64,000 bases of DNA from an uncultured Clostridia bacterium (GTDB taxonomy: Bacteria; Bacillota; Clostridia; Oscillospirales; Oscillospiraceae): assembly GCA_945873695.1 (NCBI GenBank), contig CAMCDX010000001.1, forward strand, positions 28,080 through 92,079, in the 5' to 3' direction. The stretch's first letter is position 1, and each line of letters starts with the position of its first letter. Under the pieces are notes generated by a model. That model ran no database searches. It worked only from the letters and a program-made list of their open reading frames with translations, and was not told where the DNA came from. This document shows, in pieces, positions 53,076 to 63,372 of the stretch. The position numbers were made by a program, and so were the translations under genes.

Positions 53076-56000
53076 TTATTTCACCACCACGTTCTCCGGT
53101 CCCAGCGTCTCCCTAGCCTCTTCCACAAGAGCCTTGTGGAGCAGCACCTGGGTGGCGTAGACCTTGCGGGTGTCCGCCATGACCATTTTCACCTGGGTGG
53201 TGCCTGGGAACATATTGAATACCAGCTTCATGTGGCGCACCGCCGGATGGTCGATGCTGGGGAACTTCAGATACAGGGTGTGCCCCTCCGCCTGCTTCTT
53301 CCCATCGGACGTGGACGCTGCCTGTGGGACGCCGCCCTCCGAGCTGGACAGGGGGTACACAGAGTCGCACATGATCTGCGGGGCCTTCTCATCCCGAACG
53401 GACAGCTTGCCCTTCACGACCACCGCCTGATTCTCCTTCAGGTAGGCGCCGCAGGTGTTCAGCACCCGGGAAAAGCACAGCAGCTCCATGGCGGCGGTGT
53501 CGTCCTCCACCGTCACGTAGGCCATCAGGCTGTTGTTCTTCGTGGTCTTGGTCTTGCTGGAGGTCACCACGCCGCAGATGGTCACCCGCTGTTCGTCGGA
53601 AAACCGGGTGGGCCCGCCATCCTGGGCGAAATCCGCCAGAATTGACGCAATGGTGGGGGCGTTCAGCCGCCGCACGATGTCCCGGTACTGGTCCATGGGG
53701 TGGCCGGAAAGGTAGAGGCCGGTGGTCTCCTTCTCCATGTTCATCAGCTCCTGGGGGCTGAACTCCAGGATATCCGGCAGGGGGATTTCCTTGACAGAGC
53801 TTGCGCCGCCAGGTGTTCCAGCCGCCAGGGAGAAGAAATCCATCTGGCCCTCCACGTTCTCCCGCTGCTGGGCGGCCACGGATTCCATCACCTTCTCGTA
53901 GACGTGGATCAGCTGGGACCGGCGGGCACCAAAGCAGTCAAAGGCGCCGGAACGGATCAGGTTCTCCACCGCCCGCTTGTTCATGTCGCTGCCGTTCATC
54001 CGCTCGCAGAAGTCGGTGAGGGACGTGAAGAGGGCCTTCTCCCGCTCCCGCATCACCGCCTGGATGAAGCCCCGGCCGATGTTTTTGATGGCCACCAGGC
54101 CGAACCGGATGCCTCTCTCCTCCACGGTGAAGCAGTCGCTGGAGCGGTTGATGTCCGGCGGCAGCAGCTCGATGCCGCTGTCCCGGCACTCGCTGATATA
54201 GCCCGCCACCTTGTCGGAGTTGTCCAGCACGCTGGTCAGCAGCGCCGCCATGTACTCCCTTGGGAAATGGCATTTGAAATACGCCGTCTGGTAGGCCACC
54301 ACCGCGTAGGAGACGGCGTGGGCCTTGTTAAAGGCGTAGTTTGCAAAATCATAGATCTCCTGGTAGATGGCCTCGGCGGTGGATTCTGGGATGCCGTTGG
54401 CCACGCAGCCTGTAATGTTTCTCTCCTTGTCACCGTGGATGAAAGCGTCCTTTTCCTTCTGGATCTGGGCGGCTTTCTTTTTGGAGATGGCCCGGCGCAC
54501 CATGTCCGCCTGGCCCAGGGAGTACCCGCCCAGCTGCTGGAAGATCTGGATGACCTGCTCCTGGTAGACGATGCAGCCGTAGGTGATGGACAGGATGGGC
54601 TCCAGAGACGGGTGCTTGTACTTGATGAGCCTGGGGTCCTGCTTACAGGCGATGAACCGGGGGATGGAGTCCATGGGGCCGGGGCGGTACAAGGCGATGA
54701 TGGCGGTGATGTCCTCAATATTCTGGGGTTTTAAGCCTACGCAGACGCCGGTCATGCCGGAGGACTCCATCTGGAACACGCCGGAGGTCTTGCCGGCGGA
54801 AATCATCTCAAAGGTCTCCCGGTCGTCCTCGGGGATGTCCGCTAGGCGGAATTCCGGCTGACGGGCCTGGACCATCTTCACCGCGTCGTCCAGCACCGTC
54901 AGGTTCCGAAGGCCCAGGAAGTCCATCTTCAAGAGGCCCAGCTCCTCCAGGGTGGTCATGACGTACTGGCACACCACGGACTCGTCGTTTTTCGCCAGGG
55001 GCACGTACTCGTACACCGGCCGCTTCGTAATGACCACGCCGGCGGCGTGGGTGGAGGCATGGCGGGGCATCCCCTCCAGAGCCCGGGCGGTGTCGATGAG
55101 CTTTTTCACCTGTTCGTCGCTGTCGTACAGGTCGGAGAGGGGCTTGGAGAGCCTCAGGGCGTCGTCCAGGGTGATGTGGAGGGTATTGGGCACCTGCTTG
55201 GCGATCTGGTCCACCTCGGCATAGGGGATGCCCATGACCCGGCCCACGTCCCGGATGACACCCCGGGCAGCCATGGTGCCGAAGGTGACGATCTGGGCCA
55301 CGTGGTCGTCGCCGTACTTCTGGCGGACGTAGTCCACCACCTCGCCCCGGCGGGTGTCGCCGAAGTCCATGTCGATATCCGGCATGCTGACCCGTTCCGG
55401 GTTCAGGAACCGCTCGAAATACAGGCTGTACTTCATGGGGTCGATATCCGTGATATGAAGGCAGTAGCTGACCATGGACCCGGCGGCGGAGCCGCGGCCC
55501 GGGCCCACGGGGATATCCACGCTCTTGGCGTAGCGGACGAAGTCGGACACGATGAGGAAGTAGTCGGTGAAGCCCATCTTCTCGATCATGTCCTGCTCGT
55601 AGGTGAGCTGGTCCCGGTACTGGTCGTCGTCGCCGTACCGCTCCCGGTAGCCCTCGTCGCACAGCTTTTTCAAATAGGAAAAGCTGTCATAGCCCGGAGG
55701 CAGCTGAAATTCCGGCAAGTGGTACTTGCCGAAGGTGAATTCCAGCTCGCACATCCCGGCGATCTTTTCGGTATTCTCGATAGCGCCTTCGTAGCCCTCG
55801 AACAGGTCCGTCATCTCCGCCTCGCTGCGGAGGTAAAAGTTCCGGGGCTCATAGCGCATGCGGTTTTCGTCGTCCAGGGTCTTGCCGGTCTGGATGCACA
55901 GCAGCACATCGTGGGCCTCGGCGTCCTCCTTCCGCAGGTAGTGGGCGTCGTTGGTGCACACCATGGGGATGCCGGTCTCCTGGTGGATGCGCAGGATGCT

Positions 56001-56567
56001 CCGATTGACGGCGGCCTGCTCCCGGATACCGTGGTCCTGGAGCTCCAGATAGAAGTGGTCCGGCCCGAAGATCTCTCTCATTAGCAGGGCGTAGCTTTTT
56101 GCGTTTTCGTACTCCCCGTTCCGCAGCATCCGTGGAATCTCACCGGCAAGGCAGGCCGACAGGGCGATCAGGCCGCGGCTGTGCTCCTTCAGCAATGCCA
56201 GATCGACACGGGGCTTGATGTAAAAACCCTCGGTCCAGGCCATGGAAACCATATAGGAGAGGTTGCGGTAGCCCTCCTCGTTCTCGCACAGCAGCACCAG
56301 ATGGCGGCTCTCGGCGTCGAACTCGTGGACCTTGTCGAACCGGGAGCGGCCCTTGGGCGCCACATAGACCTCGCAGCCGATGATGGGCTTGACCCCCTCT
56401 GCCTTGCAGGCACGGTAAAAGTCCACGGCGCCGTACATGACGCCGTGGTCCGTGATGGCGCAGGCGGTCTGGCCCATATCCTTCACCACCTTGGGCAGGT
56501 CCTTGATGCGGCAGGCGCCGTCCAGCAGGCTGTATTCGGTATGGACATGCAGGTGGACAAAGGACAT
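53076..56567 (-). CDS. dnaE: DNA polymerase III subunit alpha
   Basis: MSFVHLHVHTEYSLLDGACRI..., MPDIDMDFGDTRRGEVVDYVRQKYG. Confidence 0.97.
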   Translation of the reverse strand: MSFVHLHVHTEYSLLDGACRIKDLPKVVKDMGQTACAITDHGVMYGAVDFYRACKAEGVKPIIGCEVYVAPKGRSRFDKVHEFDAESRHLVLLCENEEGYRNLSYMVSMAWTEGFYIKPRVDLALLKEHSRGLIALSACLAGEIPRMLRNGEYENAKSYALLMREIFGPDHFYLELQDHGIREQAAVNRSILRIHQETGIPMVCTNDAHYLRKEDAEAHDVLLCIQTGKTLDDENRMRYEPRNFYLRSEAEMTDLFEGYEGAIENTEKIAGMCELEFTFGKYHLPEFQLPPGYDSFSYLKKLCDEGYRERYGDDDQYRDQLTYEQDMIEKMGFTDYFLIVSDFVRYAKSVDIPVGPGRGSAAGSMVSYCLHITDIDPMKYSLYFERFLNPERVSMPDIDMDFGDTRRGEVVDYVRQKYGDDHVAQIVTFGTMAARGVIRDVGRVMGIPYAEVDQIAKQVPNTLHITLDDALRLSKPLSDLYDSDEQVKKLIDTARALEGMPRHASTHAAGVVITKRPVYEYVPLAKNDESVVCQYVMTTLEELGLLKMDFLGLRNLTVLDDAVKMVQARQPEFRLADIPEDDRETFEMISAGKTSGVFQMESSGMTGVCVGLKPQNIEDITAIIALYRPGPMDSIPRFIACKQDPRLIKYKHPSLEPILSITYGCIVYQEQVIQIFQQLGGYSLGQADMVRRAISKKKAAQIQKEKDAFIHGDKERNITGCVANGIPESTAEAIYQEIYDFANYAFNKAHAVSYAVVAYQTAYFKCHFPREYMAALLTSVLDNSDKVAGYISECRDSGIELLPPDINRSSDCFTVEERGIRFGLVAIKNIGRGFIQAVMREREKALFTSLTDFCERMNGSDMNKRAVENLIRSGAFDCFGARRSQLIHVYEKVMESVAAQQRENVEGQMDFFSLAAGTPGGASSVKEIPLPDILEFSPQELMNMEKETTGLYLSGHPMDQYRDIVRRLNAPTIASILADFAQDGGPTRFSDEQRVTICGVVTSSKTKTTKNNSLMAYVTVEDDTAAMELLCFSRVLNTCGAYLKENQAVVVKGKLSVRDEKAPQIMCDSVYPLSSSEGGVPQAASTSDGKKQAEGHTLYLKFPSIDHPAVRHMKLVFNMFPGTTQVKMVMADTRKVYATQVLLHKALVEEARETLGPENVVVK

Positions 56568-56611
56568 GGCTCTCTCCCCTTTCGTTGACATTCCGATCAC
56601 GTGCGAAGCGG

Positions 56612-57052
56612 TTATGCCCGCTCCGCCAGCATCTCCTCCACGAGTTCCACAGCGGTGACGATCATAATGTCACAGTGGCCTGTCAGGCCCATGTGATGGG
56701 CGGCGGGGGTGGTTTCGTCGGGGGTGAACTTGTTTTTCAACAGCTCTTTGCACCGCAGGGCGCCGAACTTCTCGGAAAACCGCTTTTGCAGCTCCTTGGA
56801 AAGGGCCATCGTCCGCTTTTTGCTGCCCACCGGGTCGGCGGTATCCACCGGCGTCACCAGGCCCAGCGTCATGACGGCGCCGGAGATGGCTCCGCACAGC
56901 TCTCCCGTGCCCGCGCCGGCGCCGAAGCCGCCGCCGATGTCAAAGCTGGCCTGCTCGGAAAGACCGGTCAGATTGGAAAACGCCGCCAGCACGCTCTGTG
57001 CGCAGTTGTAGCCCTTTTTGTGATACTCATTTGCCAATTCCACTCGGTTCAT
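56612..57052 (-). CDS. C-GCAxxG-C-C family protein
   Basis: YNCAQSVLAAFSNLTG...GGGFGAGAGTGELCGAISGAVMTLGL. Confidence 0.9.
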   Translation of the reverse strand: MNRVELANEYHKKGYNCAQSVLAAFSNLTGLSEQASFDIGGGFGAGAGTGELCGAISGAVMTLGLVTPVDTADPVGSKKRTMALSKELQKRFSEKFGALRCKELLKNKFTPDETTPAAHHMGLTGHCDIMIVTAVELVEEMLAERA

Positions 57053-57103
57053 AGGTGTATTCTCCTTTAATCTGAATATATGTATTGTTTTTTTGCTTTA
57101 CAG

Positions 57104-57997
57104 CTACTTCGCCAGCTCCATCAACTTCCGCAGCCGGTGATTCAGGCAGGATTTGGTCACTGGCGGATCAAACTCCCCTGCCAGCTCGCTGAGGGTCATC
57201 TCGGGATTGGCCTCCCGGAGGGCCGCCGTCTGCCGCAGCTTCTCCGGCAGCTGGTCCAGCCGGTCCGACGCCCGGAGGCGGCGGATGGCCTCCAGCTGCT
57301 CCTGGGCGGCCTCGATGGCCTTGTCCACGTTGGCGCTGTCGCAGTTGATGCGGCGGTTCACGCTGTTCCGAAGGTCCTTCTCCAGCTTGGCACTCATGAT
57401 ACTCATGGCCGCCACCGGGGCACCGATCAAAGTGAGGAAATCCTCGATCTGGTCGCTCTGCTTAAAATATGTAATGAAGCTGCCGCTGCGGCTGAGGCTC
57501 TTGGGGGGATATCCGCACTCCCGCAGCAGCACCTCCAGCTCCCGGCTGGCCTGGGCATGGGAGGTGGTCAGCTCCAGATGATACCGCTTCAGCGGGTCGG
57601 TGATGCTGCCGCCGGCGAAGAACACCCCCCGCAGGAAAGACGCCCGACAGCACTCCTCCTCCAGCATCCCGAAATTGATGTGCAGCACCAGGCTCTGTTC
57701 CGGGCTGTACCCAAACAGGTCGATGATGTGGGAGAGCTTCTTGGGGTCCGTGATCTGGAACACCATCTTCCCCGGCGCCCCCGGCTCCGGCTGGCGGTCG
57801 AACCCCAGGCCAAAGGCCCGGTGGAACAGCTTGGGCAGCCGCCCGGCAAAGTTGGGGTTCTCCGTGATGACGCGGATCTCCGAGGCGCTAAAGGTATTGC
57901 AGTACAGCAAAATGCCGTAGGCCTCCGCCCGGGCGCAGCAAAGCCGCTGCACCGGCAGGCGGCACAGTTCGTTTTTCGTGTCAAAGGAAAAAGACAT
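57104..57997 (-). CDS. whiA: DNA-binding protein WhiA
   Basis: MSFSFDTKNELCRLPV..., LRGVFFAGGSITDPLKRYHLELTT. Confidence 0.93.
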   Translation of the reverse strand: MSFSFDTKNELCRLPVQRLCCARAEAYGILLYCNTFSASEIRVITENPNFAGRLPKLFHRAFGLGFDRQPEPGAPGKMVFQITDPKKLSHIIDLFGYSPEQSLVLHINFGMLEEECCRASFLRGVFFAGGSITDPLKRYHLELTTSHAQASRELEVLLRECGYPPKSLSRSGSFITYFKQSDQIEDFLTLIGAPVAAMSIMSAKLEKDLRNSVNRRINCDSANVDKAIEAAQEQLEAIRRLRASDRLDQLPEKLRQTAALREANPEMTLSELAGEFDPPVTKSCLNHRLRKLMELAK

Positions 57998-58022
57998 CTC
58001 GCACTCCGTTCCCTCCGGGCAC

Positions 58023-59078
58023 TCACTCCACCCGGTATGTGTCGTCCCGATAGTCAAAGCTGCCGCCGGCGATGCGGACGCTGCGCTCGGCGTGGAGCAG
58101 GATCAGCTCCCGAGCCAGATGGCCGGGATGATGACGGACGTAGCCGTTGGTCACCGTGGCGATGGGGCGGTCCACCACTTCCACCCCCAGCCGATTACAG
58201 GCGGGGGTGTCACATTTCAGCAGCTCCGCCCCCTCCTCGGCGTACCGGGCAGCCACGCCCTTTGGAATGGGCGAGGAGTTGGTCAGACAAAGCTGAAACA
58301 GCCCCGGCGCCGAGTGGGCGAAGATGGCGGCAATGTGGTCGGAGACGGTGTAGCCCTCCGTCTCCCCCTCCTGGGTCATGACGTTGCAGACGTAGACCTT
58401 CAATCCGTCAGATTCCCGGATGGCCTCCACGATGCCGTCCACCAGCAGATTGGGGATGACGCTGGTGTACAGGCTGCCGGGGCCCAGGACGATCATGTCC
58501 GCGTCCCGAATGGCCTCCATGGCGGCGGGCAGGGCCTTAGGATGCTCCGGCAGCAGGCGGACCTGGCGAATGCGGCAGTCCTCCTTTTTCTTGCAGTGGA
58601 AGATCTTGGACTCTCCCACCACCGAGGCGCCGTTTTCAAACTCCGCCTCCAGCTGGACGTCCGCCGTAGTCACCGGCAGCACCCGGCCAGTGATGGCCAA
58701 AACCTCGCTCATGCGGCTCACCGCCATATCGAAGGAGGGGGAGATGCCGTTCAGCGCGGCCAGGAACAGATTGCCGAAGCTCTGCCCCGCCAGGGAGCCC
58801 TCTGTAAAGCGGTAGCGCATCAGCTCGCTCATCAGCGGCTCCGTGTTGGCCAGGGCCTCCAGACAGTTGCGGATATCGCCGGGAGGCGGCATGCCCAGGT
58901 CCTGGCGCAGCATCCCGCTGCCGCCGCCGTCGTCCGCCACCGTAACGATGGCGGTGATGTTCTCCGTGTATTGCTTCAGTCCCCGCAGCATGGTGGACAG
59001 GCCGTGGCCGCCGCCGATGACCGCCACCTTGGGCCCGTGGGCCCGGGGGACGCGATAGGACACTCGTTGTTTCTCCAT
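58023..59078 (-). CDS. yvcK: Gluconeogenesis factor YvcK family
   Basis: KVAVIGGGHGLSTMLRGLKQYTENITAIVTVADDGGGSGMLRQDLGMPPPGDIRNCL. Confidence 0.94.
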   Translation of the reverse strand: MEKQRVSYRVPRAHGPKVAVIGGGHGLSTMLRGLKQYTENITAIVTVADDGGGSGMLRQDLGMPPPGDIRNCLEALANTEPLMSELMRYRFTEGSLAGQSFGNLFLAALNGISPSFDMAVSRMSEVLAITGRVLPVTTADVQLEAEFENGASVVGESKIFHCKKKEDCRIRQVRLLPEHPKALPAAMEAIRDADMIVLGPGSLYTSVIPNLLVDGIVEAIRESDGLKVYVCNVMTQEGETEGYTVSDHIAAIFAHSAPGLFQLCLTNSSPIPKGVAARYAEEGAELLKCDTPACNRLGVEVVDRPIATVTNGYVRHHPGHLARELILLHAERSVRIAGGSFDYRDDTYRVE

Positions 59079-59094
59079 GGCCTTCCTTTCCGCC

Positions 59095-59958
59095 TCAGCT
59101 GCCCCGGGTCATGTCCCGGTGGTTCTCGGACACCTGATAGCCCAGGCCCCGGATGTACTCCGTCAGGGCGTGGGTCACCGCCACGGAGCGATGATGTCCG
59201 CCGGTGCAGCCCACGGCGATGGACAGCGTGGTCTTTCCCTCCTCCGCGTACAGCGGTAGCGTAAAGGCCAGCAGGTCCTCCAGCTTTTTCAAAAAGTCCC
59301 GGGTCTGTGGAAAACTGAACACATACTCCGCCACCGGGGCATCCAGCCCCGTCTGGGGCCGCAGGTCCTCGATGTAGAAGGGATTGGGCATGAACCGCAC
59401 GTCGAACACCAGGTCCGCCTCCAGGGGCAAGCCGTGCTTGAAGCCGAAGGAGGTGACGTTCACCGTCATGCCCCCCTTCTCACCCCTGGTGTCAAACAGC
59501 CGCAGCAGCTCGCCCCGGAGCTGGGCCGTGGAGGTGCGGGAGGTGTCGATGACAAAATCCGCCCGGCCCCGAACGGGGGCCATCAGCTCCCGCTCCTTCC
59601 GGACGGCTTCTTCCAGAGAGTCCGCCTGGTCCCCCAGAGGGTGGCGGCGGCGGGTCTCCTTATACCGTTTGATGATGGTCTCCGGCGAGGCCTCCAGAAA
59701 CAGCATGCGGCAGACGCCGTCCATGGCCTTCAGCTGATCCAGCACGACGAACAGCTCCGTGAAGGAGCTGGCCGTCCGCACGTCGTACACCAGGGCCACC
59801 CGGTCATACCGGCCGTTGCCCCCGGCGCAGAACTCCGCGAATTTCAGGATCATGGCGGCGGGCATGTTGTCCACAATATAAAAGCCCATGTCCTCCAGGT
59901 AGGAGGCCGCCTTGCTTTTTCCGGCGCCGGAGAGGCCGGAGATGATGAGGATTTCCAT
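59095..59958 (-). CDS. rapZ: RNase adapter RapZ / YvcJ nucleotide-binding protein
   Basis: IISGLSGAGKSKAASYLEDMGFYIVDNMPAAMI; CTGGHHRSVA. Confidence 0.94.
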   Translation of the reverse strand: MEILIISGLSGAGKSKAASYLEDMGFYIVDNMPAAMILKFAEFCAGGNGRYDRVALVYDVRTASSFTELFVVLDQLKAMDGVCRMLFLEASPETIIKRYKETRRRHPLGDQADSLEEAVRKERELMAPVRGRADFVIDTSRTSTAQLRGELLRLFDTRGEKGGMTVNVTSFGFKHGLPLEADLVFDVRFMPNPFYIEDLRPQTGLDAPVAEYVFSFPQTRDFLKKLEDLLAFTLPLYAEEGKTTLSIAVGCTGGHHRSVAVTHALTEYIRGLGYQVSENHRDMTRGS

Positions 59959-59977
59959 CAGGGACGCCTTCTTTCAC

Positions 59978-60895
59978 TCAGTGGATGATGCGGACTTCCG
60001 GCTCCAGCCGGACGCCCTTTTCCGCCAGCACCCGCTCCTGGACCTGGCGGATCACCGCCAGCACGTCGGCGCAGGTGGCGCCGCCGGTATTGATGACGAA
60101 GCCGGCGTGCTTCTCGCTGACCTGGGCACCGCCCACGGTCAGGCCCTTCAGGCCGCATTGGTCGATGAGCGTCCCGGCGTAATAGCCAGCTGGACGCTTG
60201 AAGGTGCTGCCGGCGCTGGGATACTCCAGGGGCTGGCTTGCCTTCCGCCGGGCCATCAGCTGGCGCATCTTCTCCCGGATGGCCGCCTCGTCACCGGGAG
60301 TCAGAGCAAAGTCTGCCCGCAGCACCACCGCGTCAGGATGGTCCGACAGCAGACTGTGGCGGTAGCCGAAGTCCATTTCCTCATTGGACAGGGTCTTGAT
60401 GCCCTCCTCCGGGAACAGGACGGTGACGCTTTGAATGACGCCCTTCATCTCCCCGTCATAGGCGCCGGCGTTCATGCACACGCCGCCGCCCACGGTACCG
60501 GGGATGCCGTGGGCGAATTCCAGGCCCGTCAGGCCCTGCTTGCAGGCGAAGTCCGCCAGTCGGGCCAGAGGCACGCCCGCCTCCGCCGTGACAATGCGGG
60601 GTCCCTCCCCCGCCTCCAGGCGGCACATGCCGGAGGTATCGATGACCAGCCGGTCCAGGCCCTCGTCAGGGGCCAGCAGGTTGGTGCCGTTGCCGATGAC
60701 CAGGGGCCTGGCGCCCAGGTCCCTGGCGGTCTCCAGCAGCAGCACAAGCTGCTCGCCCTTCTCCGGAAAGGCCATCCGCTTCGCCGGTCCTCCCACCCGG
60801 AAGGAGGTGTGGCGGCTCATGGGCTCGTCGCAGGCCACCTTCAGATCCGGGAGATAGTCAGCGATCCATTTGTCAAGTTCCGTATACCAGTCCAT
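59978..60895 (-). CDS. murB: UDP-N-acetylmuramate dehydrogenase
   Basis: MSRHTSFRVGGPAKRMAFPE, GIPGTVGGGVCMNAGAYDGEM. Confidence 0.95.
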   Translation of the reverse strand: MDWYTELDKWIADYLPDLKVACDEPMSRHTSFRVGGPAKRMAFPEKGEQLVLLLETARDLGARPLVIGNGTNLLAPDEGLDRLVIDTSGMCRLEAGEGPRIVTAEAGVPLARLADFACKQGLTGLEFAHGIPGTVGGGVCMNAGAYDGEMKGVIQSVTVLFPEEGIKTLSNEEMDFGYRHSLLSDHPDAVVLRADFALTPGDEAAIREKMRQLMARRKASQPLEYPSAGSTFKRPAGYYAGTLIDQCGLKGLTVGGAQVSEKHAGFVINTGGATCADVLAVIRQVQERVLAEKGVRLEPEVRIIH

Positions 60896-60919
60896 GAAAG
60901 GACCTCCCACATATCGAGA

Positions 60920-61858
60920 TCAGATGGCCCGGCCCAGCATGGCCGCGCCGATGATGCCGGCGTCATTGCCCAGCTCCGCCCGGACGATCCGGGTCAGTTT
61001 GCCGCCCCGGTGGGCGAAGCACTCCCGGGCCACCAGGTCCTGGAGTGGCTCCAGCAGCAAACGGTCCGGCGCCGCGGCCACGCCGCCGCCCAGAGCCACC
61101 GCCTCGGGCTGGAGGATGTTCACCAGGTCGATAACGCCCAGGGCCAGCTCCTCCACATACCGGCGGCACACCGCCAGGGCGGTCTCGTCACCCATTTCCG
61201 CCGCCTGGAAGGCCGTCCGGCCCTCCACAGCGCCGTTCTCCGCCGCCACGGTATGTAAGGCGCTCTCAGGATGCTCCGCCATGGCAGCCTTCGTCAGGTG
61301 GATGAGGCCGGTGGCGGACGCATACCGCTCCCAGCAGCCGCTGCGTCCGCAGTTGCACAGGTCCCCGCCGGGATGGGTCACCAGATGGCCAACCTCACCG
61401 CCGGAGCCCATGCCGGTGTAGAGCTTTTTGTTCAGGATCAGGCCGCCGCCAATGCCGGTGCCCAGAGTCACGATGATGAAGTTCTTCGTGCCCCGGCCGG
61501 CGCCGCAGAAGTATTCTCCCACGGCGGCGCAGTCCGCGTCGTTGCCCAACAGCAGGGGCAGATCCAGATACCGGCGGAACAGGTCCGCCAGGGGCACGTG
61601 CTCCATGGGGATGTTGGTGGTGTAGAGGATCTCTCCGTCCAGCACCGCACCGGGGATGCCGGCGCCCACGTTTTTCACGTCCTCTTTTGCCACGCCGCCC
61701 TGGGCCATAACAGCCTCAGCCAGCTCCGCCAGGGACTTGGCGAATGCCTCCGGCCCCTGAAAATTCAGGGGCGTCCGCTCTACCGCCACAATGGTTCCCG
61801 CTTCATCCACCAGGCCGGCCTTCAGGTTGGTGCCGCCCACATCGATACCAATATACAT
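60920..61858 (-). CDS. ROK family kinase (glucokinase-like)
   Basis: MYIGIDVGGTNLKAGLVDEAG, LGTGIGGGLILNKKL. Confidence 0.94.
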   Translation of the reverse strand: MYIGIDVGGTNLKAGLVDEAGTIVAVERTPLNFQGPEAFAKSLAELAEAVMAQGGVAKEDVKNVGAGIPGAVLDGEILYTTNIPMEHVPLADLFRRYLDLPLLLGNDADCAAVGEYFCGAGRGTKNFIIVTLGTGIGGGLILNKKLYTGMGSGGEVGHLVTHPGGDLCNCGRSGCWERYASATGLIHLTKAAMAEHPESALHTVAAENGAVEGRTAFQAAEMGDETALAVCRRYVEELALGVIDLVNILQPEAVALGGGVAAAPDRLLLEPLQDLVARECFAHRGGKLTRIVRAELGNDAGIIGAAMLGRAI

Positions 61859-61887
61859 TTCCCTTGCCTCCGATATTTCTCGATTTC

Positions 61888-62832
61888 TCAGATCTTTCCG
61901 CTGCCGGCGTCGGCCCGCAGGTCCACCCGCCGGGCCAGCTCCTGCGCGGCGTTGTAGCCAAACTTCCGGTGGCGGTTGTTCATGGCTGCCACCTCCACGA
62001 TGCTGGCCAGGTTCCTGCCCGGCCGCACCGGGATGGTCACAATAGGCACCTGTACGTCCAGGATCTCAGTGAAGTGGTCCTCGATACCCAGGCGGTCGTA
62101 GAACTTCGTATTGTCCCACTGCTCGAAGTGGACCACCAGGTCCAGCTGGGATTCCACCTTGATGGCCCGCATGCCGAACAGCTGCCGCACATCGATGACG
62201 CCGATGCCCCGCAGCTCGATATAGTGCCGGATGACCTCCGGGGCCGTGCCGATGAGCTGGTTGGAGATGCGGCGGAGCTCCACCGCGTCGTCCGCCACCA
62301 GGCGGTGGCCGCGCATGATCAGCTCCATGGCGGCCTCGCTCTTGCCCACGCCGGAGTCGCCGGTGATCATGACGCCCTCGCCGTAGATGTCCAGCAGCAC
62401 GCCGTGGCGGGTGACGCAGGGGGCCAGCACCCGGTTCAGGTACTCGATGGTGTGGCTGGTGAAATCCACTGTGGTCTCCTGGGTCCGCAGCACCGTTTTC
62501 TCATGCTCTTTGGCGCTCTCCAGACACTCCGGGAACACATCCAGTCCCCGGGCAATGACCAGGGCGGGGATATCGTAGAGAAAAAGGTCGTCGAAGCACT
62601 TGCGGCGCTGCTCGTCCGTCAGGCTCTTCAGGTACGTCACCTCCGCCTTGCCGATGACCTGCAGCCGGCGGGGGTCGAAATAGTCATAAAAGTCATGAAA
62701 CTGGAGGCCGGGCCGGTTCACATCGGTGATGGTCAGCCTGTATTCCTCGTAATCGCTGCCCCGGTTCAGCACCTCCAGATCGAACAGCTTCACAAAGTCT
62801 GTGATTTTCAGGAAGTGTTCCTGCATCGTCAT
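61888..62832 (-). CDS. hprK: HPr kinase/phosphorylase
   Basis: GEGVMITGDSGVGKSEAAMELIMRGHRLVADD; IELRGIGVIDVRQLFG. Confidence 0.96.
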   Translation of the reverse strand: MTMQEHFLKITDFVKLFDLEVLNRGSDYEEYRLTITDVNRPGLQFHDFYDYFDPRRLQVIGKAEVTYLKSLTDEQRRKCFDDLFLYDIPALVIARGLDVFPECLESAKEHEKTVLRTQETTVDFTSHTIEYLNRVLAPCVTRHGVLLDIYGEGVMITGDSGVGKSEAAMELIMRGHRLVADDAVELRRISNQLIGTAPEVIRHYIELRGIGVIDVRQLFGMRAIKVESQLDLVVHFEQWDNTKFYDRLGIEDHFTEILDVQVPIVTIPVRPGRNLASIVEVAAMNNRHRKFGYNAAQELARRVDLRADAGSGKI

Positions 62833-62997
62833 CCTCCCCTTCCCGCCGGGCGAACACCCGGCGGAGCGGTCAAAATTTCTGTCCTGTTCCAGATGGATTT
62901 ATTATATATGAATTCCCCGCTTTTCGCAACACCTTCACGGTTCCGGGATGCGCTGGAAATGCTATGAAAATTTCTGTGATTTTTTTGAAATTTCTTC

Positions 62998-63026
62998 TTG
63001 CATTTTCGAAATTTTTCTGGTATTAT
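62998..63026 (+). promoter_or_regulatory. Sigma-A promoter of rpmB
   Basis: TTGCAT-17 bp-TATTAT. Confidence 0.75.
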
Positions 63027-63083
63027 ATCAGATGTGCCTGTGCAGCAGGCACGGAAGTACGCAACAGCAAGGAGGTGCAACGG

Positions 63084-63272
63084 ATGGCTAAGTGCGAGTT
63101 TTGCGACAAGGGCGTGACCTTCGGCATTCAGGTTTCCCACTCTCACCGGCGTTCCAATCGTCCCTGGAAGCCCAATGTGAAGCGTGTGAAGGCGATTGTC
63201 AACGGTTCCCCCCGCCATGTGTATGTTTGTACCCGGTGTATGCGTTCCGGTAAGGTCACCAGAGCGATCTAA
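63084..63272 (+). CDS. rpmB: Ribosomal protein L28 (zinc-binding C+ form)
   Basis: MAKCEFCDKGVTFGIQVSHSHRRSNRPWKPNVKRV...VCTRCMRSGKVTRAI. Confidence 0.96.
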   Translation: MAKCEFCDKGVTFGIQVSHSHRRSNRPWKPNVKRVKAIVNGSPRHVYVCTRCMRSGKVTRAI

Positions 63273-63287
63273 CAGTTGGACAAACAA

Positions 63288-63320
63288 AAATCCCGGACTT
63301 TTGTCCGGGATTTCTTTTTT
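63288..63320 (+). terminator. Rho-independent terminator of rpmB
   Basis: aaatcccggacttttgtccgggatttctttttt. Confidence 0.92.
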
Positions 63321-63372
63321 ACAAACAGCAAAGCGCCGGGAGCGGGTCATCCGCTCCCGGCGTCTTTTCGTT

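Noticed and set aside
53700-56588. Long + strand ORFs (344, 345, 135 aa) opposite dnaE
   Set aside because: Shadow ORFs of dnaE.
62829-63350. 173-aa minus ORF covering rpmB
   Set aside because: Antisense to the clear L28 gene with its own promoter and terminator.
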